From Mesorhizobium amorphae (lineage in GTDB: Bacteria > Pseudomonadota > Alphaproteobacteria > Rhizobiales > Rhizobiaceae): a stretch of DNA of 64,000 bases. Each line of letters opens with the position of its first letter. Position 1 is the first letter of the stretch. Positions 1 to 8,444 of this stretch are shown here, piece after piece. Location of the stretch: positions 105,418 to 169,417 of the forward strand of contig NZ_JHQS01000122.1 of assembly GCF_014843845.1 (NCBI RefSeq), in the 5' to 3' direction. The translations under genes and the position numbers were made by a program. The notes below the pieces were generated by a model. The model ran no database searches. It was not told the DNA's origin and was given only the letters and a program-made list of their open reading frames with translations.

Positions 1-12
1 GCGTACGGCTCC

Positions 13-783
13 CTAATCCTTGTTGCCAACCACCGTCAGTGAAACGCCAGCGCCATCCAGCGCTTCGCGCAGCTGCGGTTGCAGTTCGCGACCGGTGAAG
101 ACGGTGTCGAACGCCCTGAGATCGGTCAGGAAATGCAGCGCCGTGCGACCGAACTTGCCGTGATCGACCAGCAGATATTTGCGCGCCGCGACAGCCATCA
201 TCGTCCGCTTGGTCTGCACCACTTCCTGGTCCTGATGGAAAGCCGACGCGCCGTGGATGGCGGACGACGACAGGAAGGCGACGTCGGCGCGCAGCGACTT
301 CAGCATGTCCTCGGTGAGCAGGCCGAAGAAGCCATGGAATTTCTTGCTGTACTGGCCGCCAAGCGCGATCAGCGTAATGCCGCCGACGCCGGCCAGTTCC
401 TGGATGACAGCCAGATTGTTGGAGATCACCGTCAGCGGGCGAAGATCGGCGAGGCGACCGGCAATGCCGCCCGCCGTCGAGCCGTCATCGATGATCACGG
501 TCTGGCCCGGCTCGATCATCGCTACCGCGGCGGCCGCCAGGCGCTGCTTTTCCTCGGCCGCCTGCTTCTGCCGGTAGCGGAAATCGCTCTCGAACAGGCC
601 GCTCGGCTGGATCGAGGCGCCGCCGCGCACCTTGCGCAGAAAGCCGCTTTCCTCGAGTTCGTCGAGGTCGCGATGCACGGTCATCTTCGACACGCCGAAG
701 CGCGAGGCAAGGTCGTCGACCGACGCCGTGCCGGCGTCCATCAGAAAATCCATGATGCCCTGGCGGCGGCCGTCGCTTTTCAT
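13..783 (-). CDS. DeoR/GlpR-family transcriptional regulator
   Basis: About 256 aa, the usual DeoR-family length. The N-terminus carries the DeoR winged helix-turn-helix (MDFLMDAGTASVDDLA... then VSKMTVHRDLDELE), and the rest is a DeoRC effector domain of the ISOCOT sugar-phosphate-binding type with the IIDDGSTAGG phosphate-loop motif. The start is placed at the ATG at 783, just before the HTH; an in-frame upstream extension to 852 is possible but has no family support. Divergent from the class II aldolase gene at 1057, so control of that gene and probably of the polyol genes beyond it is inferred. The ligand is likely a phosphorylated sugar or polyol, by family analogy only. Confidence 0.88.
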   Translation of the reverse strand: MKSDGRRQGIMDFLMDAGTASVDDLASRFGVSKMTVHRDLDELEESGFLRKVRGGASIQPSGLFESDFRYRQKQAAEEKQRLAAAAVAMIEPGQTVIIDDGSTAGGIAGRLADLRPLTVISNNLAVIQELAGVGGITLIALGGQYSKKFHGFFGLLTEDMLKSLRADVAFLSSSAIHGASAFHQDQEVVQTKRTMMAVAARKYLLVDHGKFGRTALHFLTDLRAFDTVFTGRELQPQLREALDGAGVSLTVVGNKD

Positions 784-873
784 CCCGGCGCTTTCTCGCG
801 CAACACGCTGCGCGTTCAACCCATGATCGGATATATAACGCCGGAAAAGCACGTTTGCACCAAAATCTTTGTG

Positions 874-883
874 ATAATGTTAT
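874..883. promoter_or_regulatory. Small AT-rich dyad in the divergent intergenic region
   Basis: The 273-bp gap between the DeoR gene (start 783) and the aldolase gene (start 1057) contains the perfect dyad ATAATGTTAT within an AT-rich stretch that stands out from the GC-rich surroundings. It could be part of a promoter or a DeoR operator. I see no repeated copies and no clear -35/-10 pair, so this is only a candidate. Nothing else in the gap is recognisable. Confidence 0.25.
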
Positions 884-1056
884 ATTTCTCTGGGATATCG
901 GTCCGCCTGTGATTGCGGTCCTGTAACAAGAATTGCTTCGGACGCGCGGTCGACAGGTTGCGGTCCGGCGGAAATCCGGCCAGAAGCATCAACGGGCTGG
1001 ACGACGGTCGGCCAGCCAACAGACACGGTTCGAAACCAGACACGGGAGACTATTGG

Positions 1057-2121
1057 GTGGCTCGCATCACACTGAGACAATTGCTCGACCATGCCGCCGA
1101 ACATGGCTATGGCGTGCCGGCCTTCAACATGAACAACATGGAACAGGGCCTTGCCATCATGGAGGCCGCTGAGGAGACCAAGTCGCCGGTCATCCTGCAG
1201 GCGAGCCGCGGCGCGCGCGCCTATGCCAATGACGTGGTGCTGGCCAAGCTGATCGATGCGCTGGTCGAAATCCACCCCGACATCCCGGTCTGCATGCATC
1301 TCGACCATGGCAACAACGAAGCAACCTGCGTCACCGCGATCCAGTACGGCTTCACCTCGGTGATGATGGACGGCTCGCTGAAGGAAGACGGCAAGACGCC
1401 GGCCGACTATGCCTACAATTCCGGCATCACGCGCCGCGTCGTCGACATGGCGCATTGGGGCGGCGTTTCGGTGGAAGGCGAGATCGGCGTGCTCGGCTCG
1501 CTGGAGATGGGCGGCGGCGAGCAGGAAGACGGCCACGGCGTCGAAGGCGCCGTCAGCCACGACCAGCTTTTGACCGACCCGGAGCAGGCGGTCGAGTTCG
1601 TCAAGGACACCCATGTCGACGCGCTGGCTGTCGCCATGGGCACCAGCCACGGCGCCTACAAATTCTCGCGCAAGCCCGACGGCGCGGTGCTGGCCATGAA
1701 CGTGATCGAGGAGATCCACCGCCGCCTGCCGAACATGCATCTGGTCATGCACGGTTCGTCCTCGGTGCCGGAGGACCTGCAGGAGATCATCAACAAATAT
1801 GGCGGCCAGATGAAGCCGACCTGGGGCGTGCCGGTCGAGGAAATCCAGCGCGGCATCAAGCACGGCGTGCGCAAGATCAACATCGACACCGACAACCGCA
1901 TGGCGCTGACCGGCGCGATCCGCAAGGTGCTGACCGAGAACCCCTCGGAGTTCGACCCGCGCAAATATCTGACGCCGGCGATGGCCGCGATGCGCAAGCT
2001 CTGCAAGGAGCGCTTCGAGCAGTTCGGCACCGCCGGCAATGCCCAGAAGATCAAGCCGCTGCCGGTCGCCGAAATGGCCAAGCGCTACAAGTCGGGCAGC
2101 CTCGACCCGAAGTTCGGCTGA
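1057..2121 (+). CDS. cbbA: Fructose-bisphosphate aldolase class II, Calvin-type (CbbA/FbaA-like)
   Basis: 354 aa with a GTG start preceded by GGGAG at 1044-1048. In-frame upstream codons back to 913 have no ribosome binding site and no family homology. The zinc-dependent class II aldolase signature is at residues 80-87 (M-HLDHGNN), and the C-terminal half carries the glycine-rich phosphate-binding loops (VEGEIGVLG, HGSSSVP). It would reversibly condense DHAP with glyceraldehyde 3-phosphate, or with erythrose 4-phosphate as Calvin-type enzymes can. Its place beside the erythritol-like operon and divergent from a DeoR regulator suggests it feeds C3/C4 phosphates from polyol catabolism into central metabolism; that coupling is inference. 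Confidence 0.93.
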   Translation: MARITLRQLLDHAAEHGYGVPAFNMNNMEQGLAIMEAAEETKSPVILQASRGARAYANDVVLAKLIDALVEIHPDIPVCMHLDHGNNEATCVTAIQYGFTSVMMDGSLKEDGKTPADYAYNSGITRRVVDMAHWGGVSVEGEIGVLGSLEMGGGEQEDGHGVEGAVSHDQLLTDPEQAVEFVKDTHVDALAVAMGTSHGAYKFSRKPDGAVLAMNVIEEIHRRLPNMHLVMHGSSSVPEDLQEIINKYGGQMKPTWGVPVEEIQRGIKHGVRKINIDTDNRMALTGAIRKVLTENPSEFDPRKYLTPAMAAMRKLCKERFEQFGTAGNAQKIKPLPVAEMAKRYKSGSLDPKFG

Positions 2122-2147
2122 GTTCGGCCGCCGGGACGATCCGGCTC

Positions 2148-2179
2148 AAAGGGCGGAGCCAGATCGGCTTCCGCCCTTT
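2148..2179. terminator. Bidirectional hairpin between convergent genes
   Basis: Arms AAAGGGCGGA (2148-2157) and TCCGCCCTTT (2170-2179) enclose a loop that can itself pair (GCC/GGC). The hairpin lies between the end of the aldolase gene and the end of the eryC-like gene, touching the latter's stop codon. A short T-rich tail (CATTTTG) follows on the plus strand. It is a plausible terminator for both converging transcripts. Confidence 0.65.
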
Positions 2180-3120
2180 CATTTTGCCCGCGGCAACAGG
2201 TCCGCCCTGCCAGCGTCGATGAAAGGCGCCCAGTAGTCGACCGATTCACGGATCATGGCGACGACCTGATGGTCGACCGGATCGCGCTCGCGGAACGACA
2301 GTTCCAGGCAGATCTCGTTGTCGGTGCCGCCACCGCGCCGCACGGTCTCCAGGAATTTTTCCGGCGTGATGCGGCCGTCCTTGTTGTAGGCGGCGGTGAA
2401 CGGCCAGTGGCCGCCCTTGTTCATCGACGACTGCTTGATGTGGATGATCGGCGACTCTTTGGGAAAGGCCTCGGCCCAGGCATAGGGGTCGATGTCGGCC
2501 GGATTGCTCGAGGTGACGTCGCCATGGTCGATGTCGACCATCATCTGCAGCGGAATGGCCATGCCGGCCGCCTCGATCTCCCGGTGCAGCGCCCGGCAGC
2601 TCTCGATGGTATGGCCGAATTCGCGGCCGACCGACATCGGCTCCCAGAACAAATAGGTTAGCCCCGCGGCCTTGGCGTGCTCGGCGACCTCGCGCCAGCA
2701 TTCGAGCGCGATGTCGAGAAGCTTCGCGCGGCGCTCGGGATCGTCATAGTCCTTGTGGGTGAAGATGGCGAACTGCGTGCCGATGCCGCTGGCGCCGAGC
2801 TCGGCCGAGATGTCGGCGAAAATCTTGAACCAGTCGACATAGTAGCGGCGCACGTCGGCGTCGGGATGGCCGAAATGGTTGAGCCGGCCATAGGGGCCGG
2901 TCATGCCCGATGTGATGCGCACGCCCGTCCGGTCCAGCGCTGAACGAAACAAGCGCACGAACTTGGCGATCGTCGCCGGCGGCCAGCCCGGACTGACGAA
3001 CTCATGCGTCAGCTGCACGTCCCTGATGCCGATGCCATAGGCGATCGCGTCGATCAGATCGTCCGGGTCGGCAAAGCGGTTGACCAGCGGATTGGTGTTG
3101 AGGGACAGCGTAAAGGCCAA
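2179..3120 (-). CDS. eryC: EryC-like tetrulose-phosphate epimerase, TIM-barrel family
   Basis: 313 aa xylose-isomerase-like TIM barrel. The opening (LSLNTNPLVNRFADPDDLID), the TSGMTGPYGRLNHFGHP segment and the blocks ADIDHGDVTS-like (VDIDHGDVTSSNP) and IIHIKQS closely resemble what I recall of Brucella/rhizobial EryC, which epimerises L-3-tetrulose-4-phosphate to the D form. Metal-binding Glu/Asp/His residues typical of the family are present (FWEPMS, DIDHGD, LELSF). It is the last gene of the minus-strand operon, 83 bp after the class II aldolase gene. The exact substrate is not certain, since the neighbourhood differs from known erythritol loci. Confidence 0.85.
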   Translation of the reverse strand: MAFTLSLNTNPLVNRFADPDDLIDAIAYGIGIRDVQLTHEFVSPGWPPATIAKFVRLFRSALDRTGVRITSGMTGPYGRLNHFGHPDADVRRYYVDWFKIFADISAELGASGIGTQFAIFTHKDYDDPERRAKLLDIALECWREVAEHAKAAGLTYLFWEPMSVGREFGHTIESCRALHREIEAAGMAIPLQMMVDIDHGDVTSSNPADIDPYAWAEAFPKESPIIHIKQSSMNKGGHWPFTAAYNKDGRITPEKFLETVRRGGGTDNEICLELSFRERDPVDHQVVAMIRESVDYWAPFIDAGRADLLPRAK

Positions 3121-3203
3121 AATCGAAACTCCTGTTCAGGCCAGCCGGGCATCGCGCTCGACGGCACGACCATGCAGACCGCAACCATCGAGGCCGAGCG
3201 CCG

Positions 3204-4277
3204 TCATTGCAGTGTGGTGGCGTTGCGCCGGTTGAGTTCCTGGCGGTATTTCTCGGCGTCCCAGTTCAGCAGCTCGGCATTCTGCTCGAGGCTCAGATAG
3301 TTGACGCGCGCGGCGGGATCGATGCGCGCGGCGACGTCGGCGAGGCAGCGCGCCATCGCCTCGGCGCCGGCATTGGCATCCCTGCGCATCAGGATGCCCT
3401 TGCCGGGAAAGAGGATGGAGGCCGGCGTCGGCTGCCCGGCGGCCGTTGTCCTGGCCACCACGGCGTCGGCATTCTCGTTCGGACCGGCGATCACCGATCC
3501 GGTGCCGAGGAAGATGACATGGTCGGGATAGAGGCTGCCGGAGGCCGCGATGCGGCAACTGGCGAGGTCGGTGGCGGCGGCATGCGCTTCAACCGCTACG
3601 GGAAGCCGGTAGCCGCTGCCCATTGCGAGCCTGATCAGCGCGTCGAGATCGGGCGATGGTGCCGCGCGCGGCGGGCGGGCGAGCAGGCCGGTGACGCGCC
3701 TGAGCAGCAGGCTCGCCTCGGCAACCGTGTCGGCGGCGACGACCAGCCCGTGATTGCCAAGCACCAGCACATTGGTGCGAGGCTGCAGCCGCTCGGCGAT
3801 CCCTTGCGCCAGCGGCAGCCCCGGCCGGCGATAGGGCACGAACGCCCAGTCGAGCCCGCGCAAACGTTCTTCAAGCAGGGCCTCGGCATTGGCCTGCACG
3901 GCGATCGCGATCGTCTCGACGCAATGGACATGGACGACGATCTTCTGCGGCAGCAAGGCATGCACCGTGGTCTCGATCGAAGGCCGCAGCCGGTGCGGAT
4001 TGAGATCCGCCGGTGTGAATTGATCGGCCTTCTCGGCTGCCGGGCTCTTGCGCGCCACCGCATCGAGCAAGGGGGCCAGTTCCACCGGGACCATGATGTC
4101 GGTGGTGGCCGCATTCATCAGCCAGGTGCCGGAGGCCTTGATCCACAGCAGGCCGGCCTCTTTGAGCGAGGTGTTGCCGCCGGCGCCCTGGACCAGCAGC
4201 GGGTCGGCGCCGACGCTGGCGGACAGCGCTTGCAGCGCCTCCAACTCGGCGGCATCGTGATCAATCCGTGCAGCCAT
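3204..4277 (-). CDS. Class II aldolase/adducin family protein
   Basis: 357 aa. The start at 4277 overlaps the stop of the upstream dehydrogenase gene by one base (TGATG), and GAAGG lies just upstream. The class II aldolase (FucA/AraD/RhaD) fold is shown by GAGGNTSLK near residue 32, the metal-binding HVHCVET block and the GNHGLVV block that supplies a further metal ligand. The protein is longer than FucA (about 215 aa) and resembles the aldolase half of bifunctional rhamnulose-phosphate aldolase/dehydrogenases. Its likely reaction is retro-aldol cleavage, or a decarboxylation of the 3-oxo-tetronate-phosphate kind, on the phosphorylated ketose produced by its operon partners. The substrate is unknown. 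Confidence 0.82.
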   Translation of the reverse strand: MAARIDHDAAELEALQALSASVGADPLLVQGAGGNTSLKEAGLLWIKASGTWLMNAATTDIMVPVELAPLLDAVARKSPAAEKADQFTPADLNPHRLRPSIETTVHALLPQKIVVHVHCVETIAIAVQANAEALLEERLRGLDWAFVPYRRPGLPLAQGIAERLQPRTNVLVLGNHGLVVAADTVAEASLLLRRVTGLLARPPRAAPSPDLDALIRLAMGSGYRLPVAVEAHAAATDLASCRIAASGSLYPDHVIFLGTGSVIAGPNENADAVVARTTAAGQPTPASILFPGKGILMRRDANAGAEAMARCLADVAARIDPAARVNYLSLEQNAELLNWDAEKYRQELNRRNATTLQ

Positions 4278-5794
4278 CAGCCGGCCTTCGCCAATCGGTT
4301 TGCGCACCAGTCCTCGAAGGCGGCTCGCTCAGCGGCGCTGAGATGCAGGCCGTGCTTGGTGCGCCGGTCGAGAACGTCGGCTGCCGTCAGCGCCCATTCG
4401 TGCGCGAAGAGGTAGCTCGCCTCGCGCTCGAAGAAATCCTTGCCGAAAGGTCGGCCCATATCGGCGAGCGAGCCGGCGGCGCCGACCAGCGCGCGGGTGC
4501 GCGTGCCGTAGAGCCGGCCATAGTGCTTGAGCAACGAGGCCGGCATCCAGGGATAGTCGCGGCCGAGGTCGCCGAGGAACTGCTCGAAGTCGGCATTGGC
4601 GATGTCGCCGCCCGGCAGATGGGCTTTTGCCGTCCACGCCTTGCCCATCTTTGGGAAGAAAGGCTGGATCCGGTCCAGCGCGTGCTCGGCCAGTTTGCGG
4701 AAGGTGGTGATCTTGCCGCCGAAGACCGAGAGCAGCGGCGCCTGCCCGTCCGATGCGTCGATCTCGAAGATGTAGTCGCGGGTCACCGCGCTCGGATTGT
4801 CGGCATTGTCGTCGTAAAGCGGCCTGACGCCGGAGAATGAATAGATAACATCGCTGCGCGCAAGGCCGCGCTTGAAGTAGCGGTTGACGACCCTGATCAG
4901 GTAGTCGATCTCGCTCGCCTCCGCTGTCACGTCCTCGGGCCGCCCGTCATAGGGAATGTCGGTGGTGCCGATCAAAGCCAGGTCGTTCTGGTAGGGGTTG
5001 ATGAAGATCACCCGCTTGTCGTTGTTCTGGACCAGATAGGCCTGCCGGCCCTCCCAGAATTTCGGCACCACGATATGGCTGCCCTTGACCAGGCGCACAT
5101 TGCGCTTGGAGTTCTGGCCGGCGACGCGGTTGACGATGTCGTTGACCCAGGGGCCGGCGGCATTGATCAGCGCACGAGCCCTGACCGTGGTTCTGACGCC
5201 GGTCCTGCCGTCGCGCATTTCCACGACCCACAGGCCGTTCTCGCGGCGGGCAGCGGTGCAAGCGGTGCGGGTGAAAACCTTCGCGCCCCGCTCGGCAGCA
5301 TCGAGCGCGTTGATGACGACGAGGCGGGCATCGTCGACCCAGCAGTCGGAATATTCGAAACCACGCTTGAAGGCATCCTTGACCGGCGCGCCTTCGGGCG
5401 CGGTGCGCAGGTTGAGCGTGCGGGTGGCCGGCAGCCGCTTGCGGCCGCCGAGATGGTCGTAGAGGAACAGCCCGAGACGCACCAGCCAGGCCGGCCGGTC
5501 GTCGGGGCTGTGCGGCAGCACGAAGCGCATCGGCCAGATGATGTGCGGCGCTGATTCCAGCAGCACCTCGCGCTCGATCAGCGCCTCGCGCACCAGGCGG
5601 AACTCGTAATATTCGAGATAGCGCAAGCCGCCATGGACGAGCTTGCCCGAACGCGAGCTGGTGCCTTCGGCGAGATCGTCCTTTTCGCACAGGATGACGG
5701 AAAGTCCGCGGCCGGCCGCATCGCGCGCGATGCCGGCGCCGTTGACGCCGCCGCCGATGACGAAGAGGTCGACGATTTCGCTGTCGCCGCTCAT
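4277..5794 (-). CDS. eryB: FAD-dependent polyol-phosphate dehydrogenase, EryB/GlpD family
   Basis: 505 aa. The FAD-binding Rossmann motif VIGGGVNGAGIARDAAGRG sits at the N-terminus, followed by the GlpD hallmarks GTSSRSGKLVHGGLRYLE, LVKGSHIVVP and FGGKITTFRKLAEHAL, and the C-terminal GlpD cap domain. Length and blocks match EryB (erythritol-4-phosphate dehydrogenase) as well as glycerol-3-phosphate dehydrogenase. Next to EryA- and EryC-like genes, EryB-type oxidation of a tetritol phosphate is the best reading; electrons would pass to membrane quinones. The start ATG at 5794 has GAGGG upstream, and a GTG directly before it is an alternative. GlpD activity cannot be excluded. Confidence 0.85.
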   Translation of the reverse strand: MSGDSEIVDLFVIGGGVNGAGIARDAAGRGLSVILCEKDDLAEGTSSRSGKLVHGGLRYLEYYEFRLVREALIEREVLLESAPHIIWPMRFVLPHSPDDRPAWLVRLGLFLYDHLGGRKRLPATRTLNLRTAPEGAPVKDAFKRGFEYSDCWVDDARLVVINALDAAERGAKVFTRTACTAARRENGLWVVEMRDGRTGVRTTVRARALINAAGPWVNDIVNRVAGQNSKRNVRLVKGSHIVVPKFWEGRQAYLVQNNDKRVIFINPYQNDLALIGTTDIPYDGRPEDVTAEASEIDYLIRVVNRYFKRGLARSDVIYSFSGVRPLYDDNADNPSAVTRDYIFEIDASDGQAPLLSVFGGKITTFRKLAEHALDRIQPFFPKMGKAWTAKAHLPGGDIANADFEQFLGDLGRDYPWMPASLLKHYGRLYGTRTRALVGAAGSLADMGRPFGKDFFEREASYLFAHEWALTAADVLDRRTKHGLHLSAAERAAFEDWCANRLAKAG

Positions 5795-5839
5795 CACGCT
5801 AGGCCCTCGCTGCAGACTGTCCGTTTCATGGCGGCGGCC

Positions 5840-6880
5840 TTAGCACGGATTGACCGGCGGCAGACCGGCGATGAAGCGACGCACCTCCTCGGCCGCCTGC
5901 TCGGCGGCGTAGGTGACGGTGCGCACGGAGGCGCCGGCGATATGCGGCGTCAGCGTGACATTGGGCAGCTGCAGCAGCGGCCAGTCCGACGGCACCGGCT
6001 CGACCGCGAAGGTCTCCAGCATGGCGCTGGCGATGTGGCCGGACACCAGCGCATCGTAGAGCGCGTCATAGTCGACCAGCGGGCCGCGCGCGGTGTTGAT
6101 GAAGATCACGCCGGGCTTCATCCTGGCGATGGTGTCCTTGTTGATCAGCCAACGGGTTTCCGCGGTCACGCGGGAATGCAGCGTGACCACATCGGAGCGG
6201 GCGAGAAGATCGTCCAGCGCGACCAGTTCGACGCCGGCATTGCGGTCGTCGGCGCTCAGTTGCACATAGGGATCGGAAACCAGGATGCGGCAGCCGAAGG
6301 CGCGCAGCAGGCGCACCAACCTGGTGCCGATATTGCCGTAGCCGATGACGCCGACGGTCATTTCGCTGAGCTCGCGGCCGGTGCGGTCGGCGCGGTAGAG
6401 ATCGCCCCGCCATTCGCCCTTGCGCAAGGCTTCGTGGCCGACGCGGATCAGCCTTGTCTCGGCAAGGATGGCGCCGATGGTGAATTCGGCCACCGCGCTG
6501 GCATTGCGTCCCGGCACATTGACCACCGTGATGCCATGCGTTTTCGCAGCCGCCATGTCGATGTTGATCGGTCCGCCGCGAGACACCGCGACCAGCTTGA
6601 GTAGCGGCAGGCGCCGCATCATGGCATCGGACAGCGGCGACAGCTGGGTGACGAAGATCTCGGCGTCGCCGATGAAATCGACCACCTCGTCCGGATCGCC
6701 GAAATACTCCTTGACCTTGTCGAGGCCGAGCGCCGGATTACCGAACTCCATCGGCTCGTCGGGCCAGGCCATCTCGAGCGTGCGGATGTCGAGGCTGTTG
6801 CCGCAGGCCTTCTCGATCTCCGACCGAAACACCTCCGGAAGCATGAAACGGTCGCCGATGATCGCTATTTTCTTCTGCAT
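5840..6880 (-). CDS. D-isomer-specific 2-hydroxyacid dehydrogenase (SerA/phosphonate DH-like)
   Basis: 346 aa. Catalytic-domain halves flank a central NAD-binding domain with GVIGYGNIG (GxGxxG), followed by an Asp (VSDPY) that favours NAD over NADP. The catalytic Arg lies in NTARGPLVD, the Glu in the downstream strand and the His in TPHIAGAS, so the active site looks complete. It sits between the EryA-like kinase gene (10 bp upstream) and the EryB-like gene (45 bp downstream) in one operon. A 2-hydroxyacid dehydrogenase is not part of the described erythritol pathway, which points to an acid intermediate or a side function; I cannot assign the substrate. Confidence 0.85.
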   Translation of the reverse strand: MQKKIAIIGDRFMLPEVFRSEIEKACGNSLDIRTLEMAWPDEPMEFGNPALGLDKVKEYFGDPDEVVDFIGDAEIFVTQLSPLSDAMMRRLPLLKLVAVSRGGPINIDMAAAKTHGITVVNVPGRNASAVAEFTIGAILAETRLIRVGHEALRKGEWRGDLYRADRTGRELSEMTVGVIGYGNIGTRLVRLLRAFGCRILVSDPYVQLSADDRNAGVELVALDDLLARSDVVTLHSRVTAETRWLINKDTIARMKPGVIFINTARGPLVDYDALYDALVSGHIASAMLETFAVEPVPSDWPLLQLPNVTLTPHIAGASVRTVTYAAEQAAEEVRRFIAGLPPVNPC

Positions 6881-6890
6881 GCTCGACTTC

Positions 6891-8444
6891 TCAATGTGCT
6901 TTCGACGCGGCCATCGACCGCCAGACCGGACGCAGCGCCTCATGCGCCAATGTGTAGGAGGGGGCCATCGCCTCGTAGATGGCGGCAAGCTTTTGGTCGC
7001 TCGGCTCGGCCGCACCGAGCAAGGGCGTGACCCATTCGGCGACGCAATCGTCCATCGAGGCGTATTGGCCGACGCACACCGCCGCGATCATCGCGGCACC
7101 CGCCGCGCCCGCTTCCTCGCGCTCGCTGGTGCGGATGTCAGCGCCGACCGCGGCACCCAGGATCTTGCGCAAGGCCGGGCTGCGAGCCGCGCCGCCGGTG
7201 AGGCGGATTTCCTTTGGCAGCGGGCCCATCGCGGCGTAGCAATCGCGCGCCGCGAAGGCCAGTCCTTCGAAGACGGCACGCACCATGTCGGCATAGCCGT
7301 GGCGCGAGGAAATGCCGACGAAGCCGGCCCTGGCATTGGCATCGACGAAAGGCCCGCGCTCGCCGGCCTCCGACACGTACGGCTGGTAGATCAGCGACGC
7401 CGGCTTCGATGATGCTATCCACTGGTCGACAAGCGCGATCATCTCGCCATTCGAACGCGAAATCCCTTGCGAAGCGAGGATGCCGGAAGCGAGGCCGAGC
7501 ACCCAGTCGATGTTGAGCGTCGCCGCCATGTTCGACTGGAGTTGCGCGAACACGCCAGGCGCCGGCATCGCCATCGTATAGCCGGTCGCAGCCTCATTCA
7601 GCTGCACCTCGTCGGGCGTCTCGGCAAGCCGCATATGCATGCCGGTCGAGCCGATGATGGTGCAGCCCGGTTTGCGCTGCCGGTCGAACAGGCCGGCGCC
7701 GAGCGCAGTGCAGACAACGTCGACATAGGCGAGCACGACCGGCGTGCCGGCGAGCAGGCCGGTGACGTCGGCCGCCGCCTTGGACAGTGCAGCGCTTTGC
7801 CTGGTGCCGTCGACGATCGGCGGCAGGAGATGCCGGAGATCGGCGACGCCGAGCACATCGAGCACATCGTCGCAATAGTCGCGGGTGCGGAAGTCGCCGA
7901 AGGTGAAGGTGCCTTCCGACGGATCGGTCGCCCGCTCGCCGGTCAGCCGGAAATAGAGCCAGTCCTTGCAGTGGAACGCCGTCGCCGCCTTGGCGAGCAT
8001 GGCCGGTATGTTGCGCTTGATGAACGCGAACTGCGATCCCTGCTGGCATGCGGCAAGTCCGCTGCCGGTCTTTTCGAAGCGCAGTCGGTCCTCGGGCCGG
8101 GCGCGGATCTCCTCGACCACCGAGGCAGCGCGCGCGTCGAGCCACAGCCAGCCCTTGGCGACCGGCTCGCCCTCGGCATCGATCAGCCAGGTGCCGTCGC
8201 CCTGCCCGGTCACGGCGATGGCGATGACGCGGTTGGCGAGATCAGGCACCTTGTCGGCAAGCTGGCGCAACGTGGTCGCCGTATCGGCCCAGGTGCGCGC
8301 CAGATCCTGCTCGGCGCCGCCACCGGGCAGTGTCTCGTATTTGTTCGGCAGCGCCGCGGCTGCGATCTGCCGGCCCGCCGTGTCGAAGGCGACGGACTTG
8401 ATGACAGACGTGCCGGCGTCGATGCCGATCAGCACATCCCGCAT
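6891..8444 (-). CDS. eryA: FGGY-family carbohydrate kinase, EryA-like (erythritol kinase)
   Basis: 517 aa. The start at 8444 overlaps the upstream ATPase gene's stop by one base (TGATG); an open frame running much further upstream is only read-through inside that gene. The N-terminus has the FGGY phosphate motif GIDAGTSVIK (residues 7-16), then AVTGQGDGTWL, WLWLDARAAS and DPSEGTFTFG, and in the C-terminal domain the adenosine-binding region with YVSEAGERGPF and LTGGAARS. These blocks and the length match Brucella EryA closely. Expected reaction: ATP-dependent phosphorylation of erythritol, or a stereoisomeric tetritol or longer polyol, at the terminal carbon after import by the upstream transporter. 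Confidence 0.88.
   Translation of the reverse strand: MRDVLIGIDAGTSVIKSVAFDTAGRQIAAAALPNKYETLPGGGAEQDLARTWADTATTLRQLADKVPDLANRVIAIAVTGQGDGTWLIDAEGEPVAKGWLWLDARAASVVEEIRARPEDRLRFEKTGSGLAACQQGSQFAFIKRNIPAMLAKAATAFHCKDWLYFRLTGERATDPSEGTFTFGDFRTRDYCDDVLDVLGVADLRHLLPPIVDGTRQSAALSKAAADVTGLLAGTPVVLAYVDVVCTALGAGLFDRQRKPGCTIIGSTGMHMRLAETPDEVQLNEAATGYTMAMPAPGVFAQLQSNMAATLNIDWVLGLASGILASQGISRSNGEMIALVDQWIASSKPASLIYQPYVSEAGERGPFVDANARAGFVGISSRHGYADMVRAVFEGLAFAARDCYAAMGPLPKEIRLTGGAARSPALRKILGAAVGADIRTSEREEAGAAGAAMIAAVCVGQYASMDDCVAEWVTPLLGAAEPSDQKLAAIYEAMAPSYTLAHEALRPVWRSMAASKAH

Noticed and set aside
913..1056. N-terminal extension of the class II aldolase
   Set aside because: No ribosome binding site or homology; GTG 1057 has GGGAG and matches the family N-terminus.
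880..1863. Long minus-strand frame opposite the class II aldolase
   Set aside because: Antisense shadow of a GC-rich gene: Asp/His/Arg/Val-rich with no domain; the plus-strand aldolase has clear motifs.
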